NCBI GenBank assembly: GCA_037975125.1 | Contig: CM075860.1 | Coordinates: 42,813,470 to 42,877,469, forward strand | From: Latrodectus hesperus | Lineage: Eukaryota > Arthropoda > Arachnida > Araneae > Theridiidae | Direction of reading: 5' to 3' | Length of the DNA stretch: 64,000 nt | Shown: positions 45,201-59,925 of the stretch, piece after piece | Layout of the letters: each line of letters begins with the position of its first letter | Position numbering within the stretch: the first letter of the stretch is position 1 | The notes under the pieces: model-generated | What the model saw: the letters and a program-made list of their open reading frames with translations, nothing else | Database searches by the model: none | What the model was told of the DNA's origin: nothing | Translations under genes and position numbers: made by a program

Positions 45201-48200
45201 CCTGCATCCAACGATCACATATCCGCATTACAGTTGTTTGGTTTCATCCAACACGAATATCGATTTCCCTGAAAGATAATTCCACAATCTCAGTAGGCCA
45301 CTATCCTTCCTCTATCGAACTCGGATACTTGATCAAATAATTATCGCTGTATTCTACGAGGTATAATTGATCATTTTTTGTTTATTTTTTTATTTTTATT
45401 TATTCATTTTTTTGTAAAAACCACAAGAAAAACAAAATTACCGAACTTTAAATCGTTGGAATCACCAAGCCTTAAATAGAGCTTTGAAGTGCCCCCACAG
45501 GAGTGCGTGATGTGCGTCTGCGCTGAAATTCTAATCATTTGCATATCTCACCTCAGCTAATGCATGTTGTGAATTTCATGTTATTTGCATGCGTCCTTTA
45601 GGGTGTTGCATTTTCAGTGGCCAGCAGTGTAAATATAAGGTCTTACAAACAGTATTGAAAACGATCTGACAGATATCATATCATTATTAATATGAAACTA
45701 TATTAATAATGATCTGATATCTATACATATTTCATATTACAATTTTTTTTAATTTTATTTAAAGATGCGAGATATTTTACTAAAAATATTTTAATTTTCT
45801 TCTGACAAAGTAGACATACTCAAATAAATCTAAGAAAGAATCTGTGCCTCTTTAAAGCTCTAGTGCCCGAGACAAATTTGAATACCCAAGATATAACAGG
45901 GTAATGTACTGACAATGTACTTGATTTGCTTCTATACTATTAACTATATATACTTAAAATTTTACTAAATATACTCAACATTTTCTTAAAATTTCTTAAG
46001 ATATTGCACTAATATCAAAATTTATATATAAACATAAGATTTAATAATATAATTTATATATAAACATAAAATTTATATACTTTTAACTTTAGAACTAAAC
46101 ATGAAATGCTTACATTCAAACTCTATAATAAATTTTTCTCAAATTCAAACAAATTTGAATTCATAATGAATGTTAATAAAAAATTTCTTTTCATGAAGAT
46201 GTTTTTAAAGAATATATGTTATTTTTAATATAAACTTTCAACCATTTAATAAAATTTTTTTCGCAATCATTGTTTGCTTTTGTATTAGATAAAAGATGGC
46301 GGAAAGAATATGGTCAAACAAATCCTCCAGAAAATAATTCCAAATCTTTAAAAAGAGGCAACAACCGAGATGAAGAAGCTCATGGTAGAACCCACTCGAA
46401 AAAGAAGTTCTTGTTGCCTTGGTGGTGCGCTTACATAGGATGGTTTCTGGTTGTCGTATCTGTGGCCAGTAGTCTGTTTTTCTTATGGGCCTTCGCTCTT
46501 CAGTTTGGGAACGAAAAGACAAAAAAGTGGCTTACGTCACTCGTGATTTCTTTCTTTTCATCTGTGCTACTCACAGAGCCTCTCAAGGTAAGTGTGATCG
46601 ATTTTATATCTTAAAGAATTAACTTCATTCCATTAAGCTGTATAGTAATGAATAATTTGTACACAGTAGTAAATCGCAATGAGATATCTCGTTTAAGAAC
46701 GAATACCATTCTTTGATAACAGAGGGACATTTTTCACGTAGTGGCAACACTAAGAAATTAAAAAAAAAGTGCAAACGATTTTTTCTTTTAAAATGCTTGC
46801 TGAATTCTGTTAAATATTCTGTGCAAAGTAAGATATTTTATTTTCCTTGTTGTGTAAGGAACTGGTTTTATTTACCTTGCAGAAATTAGAGTTAAACAAA
46901 ATGAATTGTGACAAAAGTTTTGCAATCGTTTGAACAAAATAACTCAAGAAATAAAGTTAATGGAAAAAGATCACGAAAATAAATGATTTGGTTAGTTAGT
47001 TTACAGTTTTTAAATGGTAAAGTAATTTTAAAAAAACAAAAAAGGTATTTGTCTATAAAATTTTTTCCACATAATGACTAACCAGAAATACCATCAAAGT
47101 TTAAATAATATAACTAATTAAAGGCAAAAAACTTTTTAATAAAGTTCATATCAAAAAAATAAGGTAAATCAATTTATAAAATTATTTTAATTCCGCTTTT
47201 TTTTTTCTGCTCGCTTATCAGATCTAAAAATAAAATTTTGAATATTACTCAACGAAATAAGAAAATATTATAGTTATTTCTTCGAATTCAACTTTTTAGC
47301 AAGAACGCGTATCATAATAATCTGTAAATTCATAAGGGTTCCTCGAAAAGTAATAACTGTTTCGATGCAACCAAACGCCGTAACTCGCATTGGAAAATGG
47401 CCAAAACGTCCTGCAAATATGTCATCGGAGCAGTGCTATTTGCTGATAAGAGGATTCTACTCTCAAAGTATAGAATAAAATTAGCATAACTGGTAAAAGA
47501 AAAGTCGTATGAGTATAAATTGCACACTTATAATTTATTTTATAACAAGCAATTTTATACGTACCTATATTTTAAACACTGACGAGATTTATGCATTAGA
47601 AATAGGTAGTTTCATAGCTTTTAGATATATTTCGTGACAGTTATCTTTGATTAGATGGAATGATTTCTAAAACTCATGCTCATTTGAATGTTTCTTCTTC
47701 ATTATGGAAAGTGAACAATTGTCTCGGAATTGAAGCTTAAGATTCTCTAATTTGAATTACCGAAATGCGAATAGCTCAGAATGTAATTAACGCAGATGAT
47801 TTTTTTAACTAAACGTGTAAAAAAGAATTGTTTTTTCTTTTCAGATTAAATGCATTTACGTAGAATTCGTAAAAATTAATATGTGTTATATCAAACATTT
47901 TAGAATTCTAATAATTTCTAAAAATCTTAAATGATTGATTATTGAAATAAAAGAAGGATGAGAAAAGTTAAATAATGTTATAAGTGCATGTATGAATTAA
48001 CAAAATGTGTATTTTAAAATATTAAAATGTTGGCAACGTTTTTTTTTTCTTTGAGTTTAATTTTTGGCGTTGTATTCCTAGTTGTTTTTTCTTTTCGAGA
48101 ATTTCTTTTTTCAATTTTGATGCTTTTATTCAAGCTTTTATTTTTACATAAGCTTTATAAATATTTTTTTGTTAAGAGATACAGGAAAACCACTTGTTTT

Positions 48201-51200
48201 TATTTTATATTTTAAACATAAAGACACTTCAACATATTTGATAAGCATATAAATGCACGAACATAAATTGAAATAATTGTAAATTTAAAAGATACAATTT
48301 TTTCACTTTAAATTTTTATAATTTGATCTTCCTAAATAGTATACAAAATTAAAATTCGAGTGAAATGCAGAATATTCTACAATCACCAATCTAGACACCA
48401 AAAGTTTTATGGACTGCTAGATGTAGTTTATTACATTGAAACTTGGCATATGATTTCATTCCAGCCCACACGCAACCTCTAGAAAACAAGAAGCCACAAA
48501 ATTATTTAACAATAACTTCGACAAGAGATGCCCTTGATTCTAAAAAAAATTACCCAACTGTTTTTTATCTCATTAAGTCATTAATGAACTATAAAATCAT
48601 ACAACAATGTAAATCACACAACAAATAATTTACATTGACTCTAAATTGATTTTTAATTTAAATTTTTATGGGTATTTTTTAGCCTTAAACAGGAAGTTGC
48701 GTTTTCCTTTTATACACTTGCGGTCTTATGCATAGAAAAAATGTGATAAATGGAGCCAAAAGAGTCTGAATTATAAGCTTTATATGTTACGTTTGAAGCT
48801 TGACTATAAAGGATGTTGTGTGGTGGTGAGCCGAGTTCGTAAAGATAGGCAATAACTGAATAGCAACTAAAGACTTGTTTTGGAGTTAGTTGGGTTTCCG
48901 AACAATTTTTAAGAAAAATATGATCTGGATTTATTTTCGGGAGATATCTTCATTTCTTTAAAATAGCTAGTACGAAATCTTGATATTGCAGACGAAAATA
49001 CCCTGGGGAAGTAGATTTTCTAAAATGTTCCGATAAAAGCTTAACCCATGGAAGAAAAGAGCCATTTTCTCAGAGATTTAACTTCTATCTGTTGGTAAAG
49101 GTTGAACTTCTAATTGTTATTAGTATAGTGTTGTAAAGAACCCAGTTTATTCCCTTGAGAACTTAAAAAATTTCCAGGAATTTTTAATGATTTGGAGAAT
49201 TTTGAAATTTTTCAGCTAATTTAGAAATCTTTTTAAGTTTTTTTTATCAGATATTTTTTTAAATAAATAAAAGTCCACTTATATTTTATAATTTCGACTA
49301 CTAATTACGGTAATAGAAAGTTTTCCAGGGAAAGAAAATAATTTTGCGTTAATGACCAATTTAGAATTACTTCGAAAATTAATATCTAGAAAATATTTTT
49401 TTCCTTCTTTCTCAGCATAAATTTAGAAATTTATAGCTACAGAAACAGGAAAGTGTCAATATTTATTTTGACAGTTCTGAAAAATATAGCATGATATTTT
49501 TCATTAAATATTAATTCATTATTTTAACAAGTATTTTTGTTTCTCTCAGTACGAAACTAATTAACTTCTTTACTAGAATACAGAAAAGACTTTTTTTTGC
49601 ATATTTTCGTAGTTTATTTTACTTTTTTTCATTTATATAAGATTAAACAATAAACGAAAGATGATGGGTTAAATTTATTCCCTTAAAATTCGCCTTATTT
49701 CCAAAAATTCCCGGTTTATTCTCAAAATTCTAGAGTAAATTCCCGCGGTTTAAAATTTCCGAGAATTTTACATCTCTACCTGTTGATTTACACACAGAAG
49801 GTATTTGATTTTCTTTCTATCACCCACTGGAAATCCTGCCGGAACAATTCCCGATCCTCCACATTAGAGTGCGCCCTCTAGGGGCTACTAGCGCTCCTAA
49901 TGGAAATTCTTTTTGCTTATTATTTGCTTAAAATTATTAAATGAATAGTTATTCGAAACGATTGAAGATAATATTGTATAGTGACTTCATGCTGTGCAAA
50001 TTTAAATGCTGCACTGTTTACCTTGCTGTCTGTACAAGATGTAGTTTATGACTGACGGCTGAGAAATAAACTGGTTTTGTTCTAATTCTCTTAAATTATT
50101 GATAAAACATCTTACTTGAAAAAGCATTCTGAAATTAATTCGATCTGCCTCTAAAACAAAAAATTTAATTTTACAGATTCTTCTACTTGCCATCGTCATG
50201 GCTTGCTTGTGTGGCAATCCCGATGTAGCTGATGATGATATGGATGATGATGAAGAAGATCCTTATCTAAAAGAAGATGAAGAATGGCTTCATAGCATCA
50301 GTGAGTGCTTTTTAATGCTATTAAAAAATTTATTGCGTAATATAAACTATACGAAAACTACAAATATATTCTTTATTGAACTTGAATCTATTAGTGATAA
50401 AAATAAAGAAATATTTATTCCTATTACTAATAAATTCAAATTCAATAAAAAATAAGAGTCAAATATTTGTAACTAATTAGAAAACCTAATAAAATTACCA
50501 TGAGCTAATATGAAACCAATAAATAAGTAAATATAAAAGTCAAGTCAGTGAGATATAAATTCTAATGTGTTATGGTACATACAATCATTCAGGAGGAAAA
50601 ATGTTTAATTACAAATTCTAATGCCGTATTACTAATATTAAGAATTTCAAGAGTTTCATGCAAAAATAATTTTACAAATGAATTGATTGAATATCTATTC
50701 GATAAATATCGATTATTCCAAAAGATGGTAATAAAATGTTCCGTTGTGATAATGATGAAGAATTTTATATGAAATTCTATCTGATATTCTCACTAATTTT
50801 CACTAGAGGGCGATGATGTATGCACGCCTAGTGAGTCCAAAATGTATGCACACATGTCATATAAGAAAGTTGTGGGGGTTTAAGAAGAATCCAGGTACAA
50901 TTATCAGAACATTCAGATGTAGCATCAATGTGTCTCGTTTCAGCGTTATAAACATATTCCGTGATCTCTTGCAGGAAACAAAATTTGTATCATTAGATGA
51001 AACTGGTTATCTAAAATTTCCTTCTAAGTTTACTTCTTCGGAAAACCACTCCTTAAAGAAACAAAAACTGCTCACTGCTTGGCCTCTCTCTCCGGTACAT
51101 CACTGGTATGGTACAAACAGTTCGGGTCTGTCCCTGTCTTGCAGTGGCCCACGACCTCTTCAATCTGTCATGGCTAGATTCAGAAGGGGAGAGGATCTTT

Positions 51201-54200
51201 CGTCCTCGTTCTTGTTCACTTTCTATCAGCCCTGTGTTCACATTCTTACTTGTATGGACGCCTCTTGGAGGCATCTGTGGGTTGAGCAGGATAAAGTCTA
51301 CACGGAACTGGTGCGTCGGGGCCTTTTAGACCTGGTGTAGGAAAGCCTACACCTGAAGAATTAATAACAGCAACTCCTCTCCAATGATCCTTTCTTTCAG
51401 AGTTACGATTAGTCCAGTAGAAAACCACAACATATCTACACTCATATCATGACAGATCCACCTCCATACTTGTACATGTACCAGGAACATGTACATGAAC
51501 TGATAGCCATGGATGAGGCCCTTGAGGTTTTTTCATCTCTTCCTTATGGAAAGGAGGTTTGGATTCAGTCTGACAGCAGAAGTGCAATTCAGCACCTGTG
51601 TAATTGGCAAAGTGTTAGAGACAATGTTGGAGGGACAATACTTAATAAGTTAAAACGGCTTTCCATAACTCATCAGATTCATCTGCATAGAATTCCTTCC
51701 CAAGTCGATATTGAGGGAAATGAAATTGCGGATGCTCTGGAGAAAGCTGGTGCAGGCGAGGCCTCCGTTAATTTAGCTCCTCTCACTTTCACGGAGATTC
51801 ACTCCAGAGGAAAAAATAAGAACAGGATGACTTGGATTGTCCCTCCGGTACATTACTGATACCAAAGTTCCCGTCCCGGAGGCTCCCTGACTAACGACTT
51901 AAATCGTCAGGAACAAACTATTCTCGCCCGATTTCGAAGTGGACATCTTAAAACCCTAAAATTTTCTGAGGGTTCCCGAACTTTTGAAACCTGTACCAAC
52001 TGCTCTACCGAGCAGGCTTCGCCTGAACATATCCTTGAGTGCCTGGGGCTCTCCAGGCAGGACTTAGTTGACGACCCTCTTCTGGTTTTGGATTGTTGTA
52101 GAGTGTACAAAGTCATGGACCTGGTCTAGCACTGCTGGCCTTTGGGGGCCTGCAACAACAACAACAACAACATGTACCAGGGATGCTTGTGCATGTACCT
52201 TCCAAATATGCACCCATTCTGTTGTAAGCAAAACTGCGAAAGATGATTCGTTAGACCATAGTACTTTCGTCCACTTATCTATCGACTATCACACCACAAT
52301 ACATGGCGTGTAACATTAACATCTGCTAGGTAAGGAATTGGTGCTCTGCTTTAAATGTTAAGTTTATGAAGGTGCTTTCTTAGAGTAATCCTTGATATTG
52401 GAGAATCCAGATCTGATTGAGTTCTGCCGTCACTTTTGTTTCGGTCGTTAACCTTTTAGACATTACAAACTGCTTCAATTGATGTTGGTCTCTTTCGATG
52501 AGTTTCCTTTTCCGTTCTCTATTTGGCTTTGCTGAGCCTGCCTTATCATGCTGTGGTTACGCTGTCATGACTTTAGGAACCATATCTTTAAAAACGCGTA
52601 AAAGCTGGGATGTTGTGTTCACACTTTCTCCAGCTAGACAAACTCCTACAGTGTGGCCTCTTTGAAAATCTGAAAGGTTGGATATTGTGCTCTTTTATTA
52701 AACAATTCAAAACTTACAGAACTTCAATAAAAAGCTACCACATACTACCAGAATATAAATATTTCTACTTGTGAGAAACTGGTAGCTATTATAATGTTTT
52801 CATGCTTATAAAGCGCTTCAAAAATGTCCCTTTCAGTCACGGGTGTTTTCATTATTTTGATAGCTACCTGTATGTCTGAGTTTGTATACATTAGCACACA
52901 GCTGTAGAGGCAGAAATATTAACAGCTAAATAAGATCAAATCAGGTAAAAGACTCTTATTTACATTTTTGATCAATAATATTCTAATAATCAGTTCAAAA
53001 GTGTATCTAAATGTATTTTGTGAATTTTTTTTCTTCCATTGTTATTGGAAATTAATATAATTAGTCCCACCTGAAGAATAAAAATCCGTGTCAAAAATCT
53101 TTCCTTTTCTTTCCTAAAATACTATACCAAGATCAAGCTTAAAATCCATTATGTATACCTTTAGTATAGTATAAGTATTCTACACTACTGGCCATTGAAA
53201 TTGCTACACCAGGAAAGAGGCACACCACACACGTGAAATTTGCATGACAGGTAGAACTTGCTGTGATATGGAAATGATTAGATATTCAGCGCATTCATAC
53301 AAAGCAGATGACAGTAGCGACATCTACAATGTGTATAAAACCAGAGATTTGACAGCAGTTTTCTCATACTCAATTTCCGTTTCAACGTTGTTTTCGGCAA
53401 AGAAAGTTGTTGTAATGCCTCGTGTAAGAAGAAGAAATGCCTATCAGCACGTGTCTGACTTTGATCGAAGAAGGATTATAGCCTACCGGGATTGCGGTTT
53501 ATCGTACCGCAATATTGCTGCTCGCGTCGATCAAAACCCCATGATTGTTAGCAGAATATGGAATCGATGGGTTCAGGACAATCATATGGAACGTCATGCA
53601 GGATCTCAGCGACCCCCATCACTAACAGCAGAGAAGACAGACATCTTATCCGCATAGTCACAAGGGATCTTACAGCCACATTACGAACCCTGAGTCGAGA
53701 AATGGAGTCATTTGCAAGGCAACAAGTTTCTGCTCGAACAGTTTCGATGACGTTTGCAGCAGCATGGATTGTCAGCACGGTGACCATGGCTTCTACTACT
53801 ATTGACGCTGCGTCACAGACAGGAGCGCCTTCAATGGTGTGATGAGCGACGAACCTGGACGCGGGAATGGCATCACGTTATCTTTACAGATGAATCACGG
53901 TTTTGTATACAGGACCATGATGGCCGCATCCGTGTTTTGAGGCATCGTGGAGAACGCGCATTGCCAACTTGCATTGGACATCGCCATACTGGCCCATCTG
54001 CTGGAGTGATGGTATGGGGTGCAATTAGATACACGTTTCGATCACCTCTTGTTCGCATTACCGGCATTTTGAATAGCAACCGTTACATTTCCGATGTGTT
54101 AAGGCCCGTGGCTCTGCCCTATCTTCGAGGCCTCCCTAATGATTTGTTTCAACAGGATAATGCACGACCGCATGTTGCCCGTACTGTTCTGAGCTTCCTT

Positions 54201-57200
54201 GATACAGAACAGGTTCGACTGTTTCCCTGGCCAGCACGTTCTCCTGATCTGTCACCAATTGAGAACGTGTGGTCAATGGTTGCCGCCATCACTCACCATC
54301 CACTACTGTCGATGAACTGTGGCATAGTGTTGAAGCTGCATGGACTGAGATCCCTGTACATGCCATACAATCTCTGTTTGACTCCATGCCTAGGCGGATA
54401 AATGCTGTTATTGCAGCCAGAGGTGGCTGCTCTGGGTACTGATTTCTCAAGATCTATGCATCCTAATTTCCTGTAAATCTAATTACTTGTTCTTTCCACT
54501 ATAATGTATGTGTCCAATAAATATCGTTCTGCTATTTGCATTCCTTCTTGGTGTAGCAATTTTAATGGCCAGTAGTGTAAATTAGAGGAAAAATTTTCAA
54601 ACAAATTTAACCCATTTTACTCGAATAATCCTGAGCCATCTATTTTTCATCGTCTTCGTCTGAATTGAAAATGACGTAATATGTGATATATCATACATAT
54701 TTCTGAAAAATATTCTACTCTCACAATATCACAATGTCAAATAAGAATTAAGTAATGCATTTTTACTTACTTAAAAGTATGACTCAACTTATTTGTGTGT
54801 TTCAGATCCCGGCGTCACCGTCAAAAGGCCGAAGTATCGACCTATTGATCCAGCTTCTTTAGAAGCAGCTCGCAAACTCCGCGAGAAAGAAGTGAAAATG
54901 TACCGAATCTTAAGAGAAATTGGAGCATATGTCCTCTACCTTTGGATATTGATGATCCTCAGCTATGGTAACCGCGATCCCAATAACTTTTTCATGCGAG
55001 AAGCTATCATAAATGGTTTTATCAAACCGGGAGATCTCTGGCATGACTTCAACTATGTAAGAACAAGTAGAAATGTATTTTATTTTCACCTTAACTGTGC
55101 GTGTGTGCATCTCTAGTTTAAAGTTTATTAGATTTATAATTCATTTAAGTCTCTAAGGAAAACAAAAATTTCTAGATCCATTCTGAATTAACATAATAAT
55201 TTTTCAAATTTATAAACATCATTGTATTTGTCTTAAAATATCTCCGACAGTTTGGAAATACTCAAAAAGAGCATAATTTAGGTATATTCTACGTTTAAAA
55301 CGGCATTTCCAATAATTTGCCGAGTTGGCGACCATTTGGCAAGACTCTTGGCGAATTAATAACTTTTGGCGATATTCTTGGTGACTTGGTGAGAATTAGA
55401 TATTTTTGAAAAAATTCATCACGTATAAGCTTTAGGAACAATATTTAGCGAGATGGCCTAGAACCACCCAGAAATTTGGTGAAACTCGTAGATTTCTACG
55501 CCAATTCGGGTATAAATACAGCCTCCCATCATAGAGGAGTTAGTGAGAGGGTGAGCAGTAAAGCCGTTGAGTTAGGGGATACAAATAGTCTTGAATACTT
55601 GTTTAGTGCATAGAAGCTGTTGTATGTTTGAGGTATTAGACACTTTTGTGATTGATTGTGACTGTGCTGCCTGTTGTATTAGCTGTATTGGAATTGTGTA
55701 ACTTATTTCTACAACTGGAAATTCTTGTATTTAGTGGAATTTACATCGAATAGAAGTCTTGTGATCTTTAAGAGATTGTTCCATTGATTCTCAACGAACA
55801 CGAACCTCAAAGCCCGGTACAATAAATATCTTAAATATGGTTAGATTTATTATGCTAATGCTGATACGTTACAGATAGTGAAATCTATTGCTGCATGACG
55901 TGGTATTGGAAAACGAAAATTTTTTCATGCTTTTTGAAGAATGCTTACCATGTTGATTTCTGCTTTATTGCGGTAAAGTGCCTGCCGTTAATTTAAAAAA
56001 AAATTTTTTTTTTTGTATAGTGTAAAACTTTACTTTTTTTTGTATAGTGTTACGAAAATCGAATCAATTCGTAATACGGTTATGGGTAATATATACGATC
56101 AATTTTTTTCTACATGCTAGTAAATAATTCAGAAATGATTTCCAATGTTATGATAAAAAAGAAGTGATAAGCAGAAATTACCCTCATAAATTCGATCTCT
56201 GTAAGCTCGTGGGGCCTTTACTTGCTTACCTTATACACGTTTAAAAGTTTATATAAATGTTCTGAAGGGTTTTTATTGGATACGTGGAATTTATATCTCC
56301 AAGTTCCTGATACATTTAAAAATGGTCTCCCTTTCCACAGTTATTTTCAACTCGTTGAAATAATACTGTTGGCGTGTGCTTCTGCTAAGATCCTTTACAG
56401 GAACAAAACTTGCTGTTCAAATGAAAAGAAAATTTTGTTCCTGTAACTTATATATTTTATACCCTTATCGTCTTTGCGTGCCGTAAATATTTCTCACCAT
56501 GCTTTCATGAGACGAGCCTACTTCCTACCAGTCAAATATTTCATCATGAATAATTTCTTTAGGCTGAAGTTTGTTCATCAACATAAACTCTATGCATAAA
56601 AAAAGTTTGTTTTATTTTACTTGTTACAAAAACGCCAAAAGTATAAATAAATAAAATCTCCAAGTTTACATTATGTTTTCAGCCAGCTTGCAAAATACAA
56701 GCAAATACTAAAAATGGTTTAAAAAAGGAAATGCGATTCGAGAAACGATATGATAGCTATTTCATATAACTTTACTTTTCGATAATAATCGAATTCTGTT
56801 TATCAAATAGACACCAGTACTCATAATTACGAGATGTGATTGAATATATTAATCAAGAATTTATGTATACCAAACTTGAACAAAGATGTTTCAGAGAGAA
56901 TTAGTTACCTGTATATCATCTAAAATAATCTCTAATCAAATGTCATGTAACGATGAATATTTATTACTGATAGATATCATAGACATGATACAAATACGTG
57001 TGTTTTTTGTGGGTGTTTCATTTAATGAGCTCCACGAATTTTTCAGATTTTTCAAGGACAAAAATACCTACTTAAAACAAATAACTTAAAAAAATTTTTG
57101 GAGGAAGATCACATTGCATTATACTTGAGGTCACAATCATTACTTGGAAATGATGTGAATGGCACACACTCTGCAAGTCATTTACAACTGTGTTATATCA

Positions 57201-59871
57201 TTTTTTCTAGTAACACTTGAAATCGATTGATGAATTTAAAACCTTCATGTAACGTTGAATTTCTATTACAGTTAGATATAGCGATTTGATTTAACAAGGA
57301 AATGTAGACTGACCGGTATTTCTTACATTGGGCGATGGCTCTGATGGTGATCATATAAGCGGCTGATATCTGGATTATTGGCATTTCATACTCTGGAAGA
57401 GACCAATACCAAGTTCCAATAAGTGGATACTTATTTATCTTAGATTATTATGTCTTAGATACTCCCAAGCTTCACCTCCAGTATCGATTAAATTCCTCCA
57501 GCATCGAACATTTCAGATTCTTTTTTTCGGAATTTCATTCGTTTTGGAATTCCTCCAGCATCGAACATTCGTTTATTATTATGTCTTAGATACTTCCAAG
57601 CTTCACCTCCAGCATCGAACATTTCGAATTTTTTTTCAGTTTTTTCATTCGTTTTGGAATTCCAGCACCATTTTGGAATTTCTCCTGCATCGATCATTTT
57701 GTCTTTTCGAACATTCGTTCATTATTATGTCTTAGACTTCTCCTCCAGTGTCGATTAAATTCCTCCAGCATCGAACATTTCAGAATTTTGAACAATGATC
57801 GAATAACCAAAGTGACATTTCCAATTGGTAATTTCTTTTGAAATGTATACAGCACTACTAACTTTTTTTATGTTGTGTATGAGTATACCATTCACTATAT
57901 AAAGAAAGAAATTAAAATACAATTAAAAAAAATTTTTTTGCAGGTGAATACCGAAGTCAGATTTTGGAACTGGACACGAAACGCTCTGATCCCAGAATTA
58001 TTTGCCATGGAGTGGTACAATGGTAGACCACCTCTTGGTTTACGTTTGCTTCTAGATGACCGAAATAACTTCAAAATTGGATATCCTGTACTCAGACAAG
58101 TCAGAGCAAGAACAGGTAATCATTTCATTGATTTCAGTGAATGAAGGAATAAACAAATTAATTATAATTTATATAATTTCCTGAATTTTATATGAAGGTT
58201 CATGTAATTTAAATTGCGTTGCGTTGTTGTAGTTGTTACTTATGACACTTAAACAAAACAAGCTCTTTATGCCGTTGGCTATTCGGATTTAAGTCAGTAG
58301 GGTAAGTCTTTCGTTTAACCAGAGCACCATGAAGGTGAAAGTACGACTTTGCTCTAAGCTCCTCCGATAGGTGACACCACCAGAGGATTCACTTTCTGAA
58401 TTTTGACATTGATCTGGAGGGGGAGGAAATTTTCTCCAGACCATTGACCCATGGTAACTGCTCAACGATAGATCACAGGACTTTCGATTCCAGATTTAAC
58501 AAGTACATATATCGCATGTACTCGGTGGATCTTTGGCAGCATTGGGAATCGAACCCCACCCTTCAGGACTGAAGGCCGATGCCCTAACCACAAGGCTACC
58601 ACGGCCCTCATTTTAAAGCTTCTGAATTCAAGCAGGTATTCGCAGATGGTTATCGTTGAACTAAATTCACTAAACCTTAAAAGCCCTTATATTTTTTTCA
58701 TCATTTAGGAGCTAATATTAAAAAATAAATATTTAATCTGGAAGTAAAATTTTTTTCAAGTAAGCAGTTATCGATAAGCTGTTTGAAAAAGATCGGTAAT
58801 TTTATTCATTAGTTCTTTTTCCTCAAATCTACATTTCATGAGCAGATATGCTAACATATACAAATAATAAATTTATTCTCATACTGCTACATATAAGGAT
58901 GATAAACATCACTTTGTATAGATCGGTTAAGTGCTGATAAAGTTGTTATAAAATAGCTCTTTTCAATTATATGTTTTTAACAGTGATTGATAGGAAATTT
59001 CAGACTTGATTAATATTTCTATTAAAACAAGATTTTTAAATTAAAGTGCAAACTTCGAAAATTTTTAAAAGATGGAAATCCGTACCCCATGACGAAAAAA
59101 TTTTACTTCTGTTAACCCTTTCGTGCGCCATTTATTTTTCTTTTGAATTCTTCCCAGTTTTTTATCTTTTATTAACAATTAAGCAATAGCATTTAAGGAA
59201 ACGCATTTTATTTTGCCGAATTTTATTTTTACATTTAAATTACAGGGAGGGGGAAGTATCCTTCCCACGGAAACATTTACAGTCATAAAGAAAATTAAAC
59301 GGTGATTATTTGCCATGATAAGATGAGAAGCATGTTCCTGTAAATATAAATTAAACATTGACAAAACTTTGGAAAATTGTTACAAACAGAAATGTTTTGG
59401 ATAAATTTTTGTTTTTAGATTTTAAATATTTTTTCAAAGAAAAGAAATGCTTAACAAGAATGAAATAATTTCTTTAAAAGTATGATCAGTTTCAAAATAT
59501 TACACATCCATATTGATTCCACACTCTGTAAAAATTAACCATTTACTTTTCTAGAAGAATAATGCCTTGTTGTAGTATCTTATATCCGGCAATATAATGG
59601 TAATAGCTTCGCCTCTGAAGGAAAAAGTCTGAGGTTTGACCCATGGGCTTGGCAAGGTCGACTCAGCCTTACATCCCATCAGTGTGTTGATAAAACTGAT
59701 TATCCTGAATGCTTGGAAACTAAACACTGGAGGTTTCATGTTAGGTTGACCACCTAACTGGGATATATGCTTCACACTCCAGGGCTTTGGTTAAAGAAAC
59801 TAGCAAAAAATTAAATACGGACAAGGTAGGCCTTGCTCCCTATGGGTTGTCGTGTCATCCAGTTTAGTAGT

Positions 59872-59925
<54 letters not shown>

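Noticed and set aside
48027..48215. Hydrophobic 62-codon frame
   Set aside because: Phe/Leu run made by a T-rich tract; no start context, splice sites or family.
53183..54577. Active Tc1 transposon
   Set aside because: The ends and catalytic residues are present, but the transposase is spread over shifted frames with a deletion after ENVWSMV.
57445..57795. CRISPR-like array
   Set aside because: The units vary in length and have no unique spacers of constant size; the genome is eukaryotic. It is a minisatellite.
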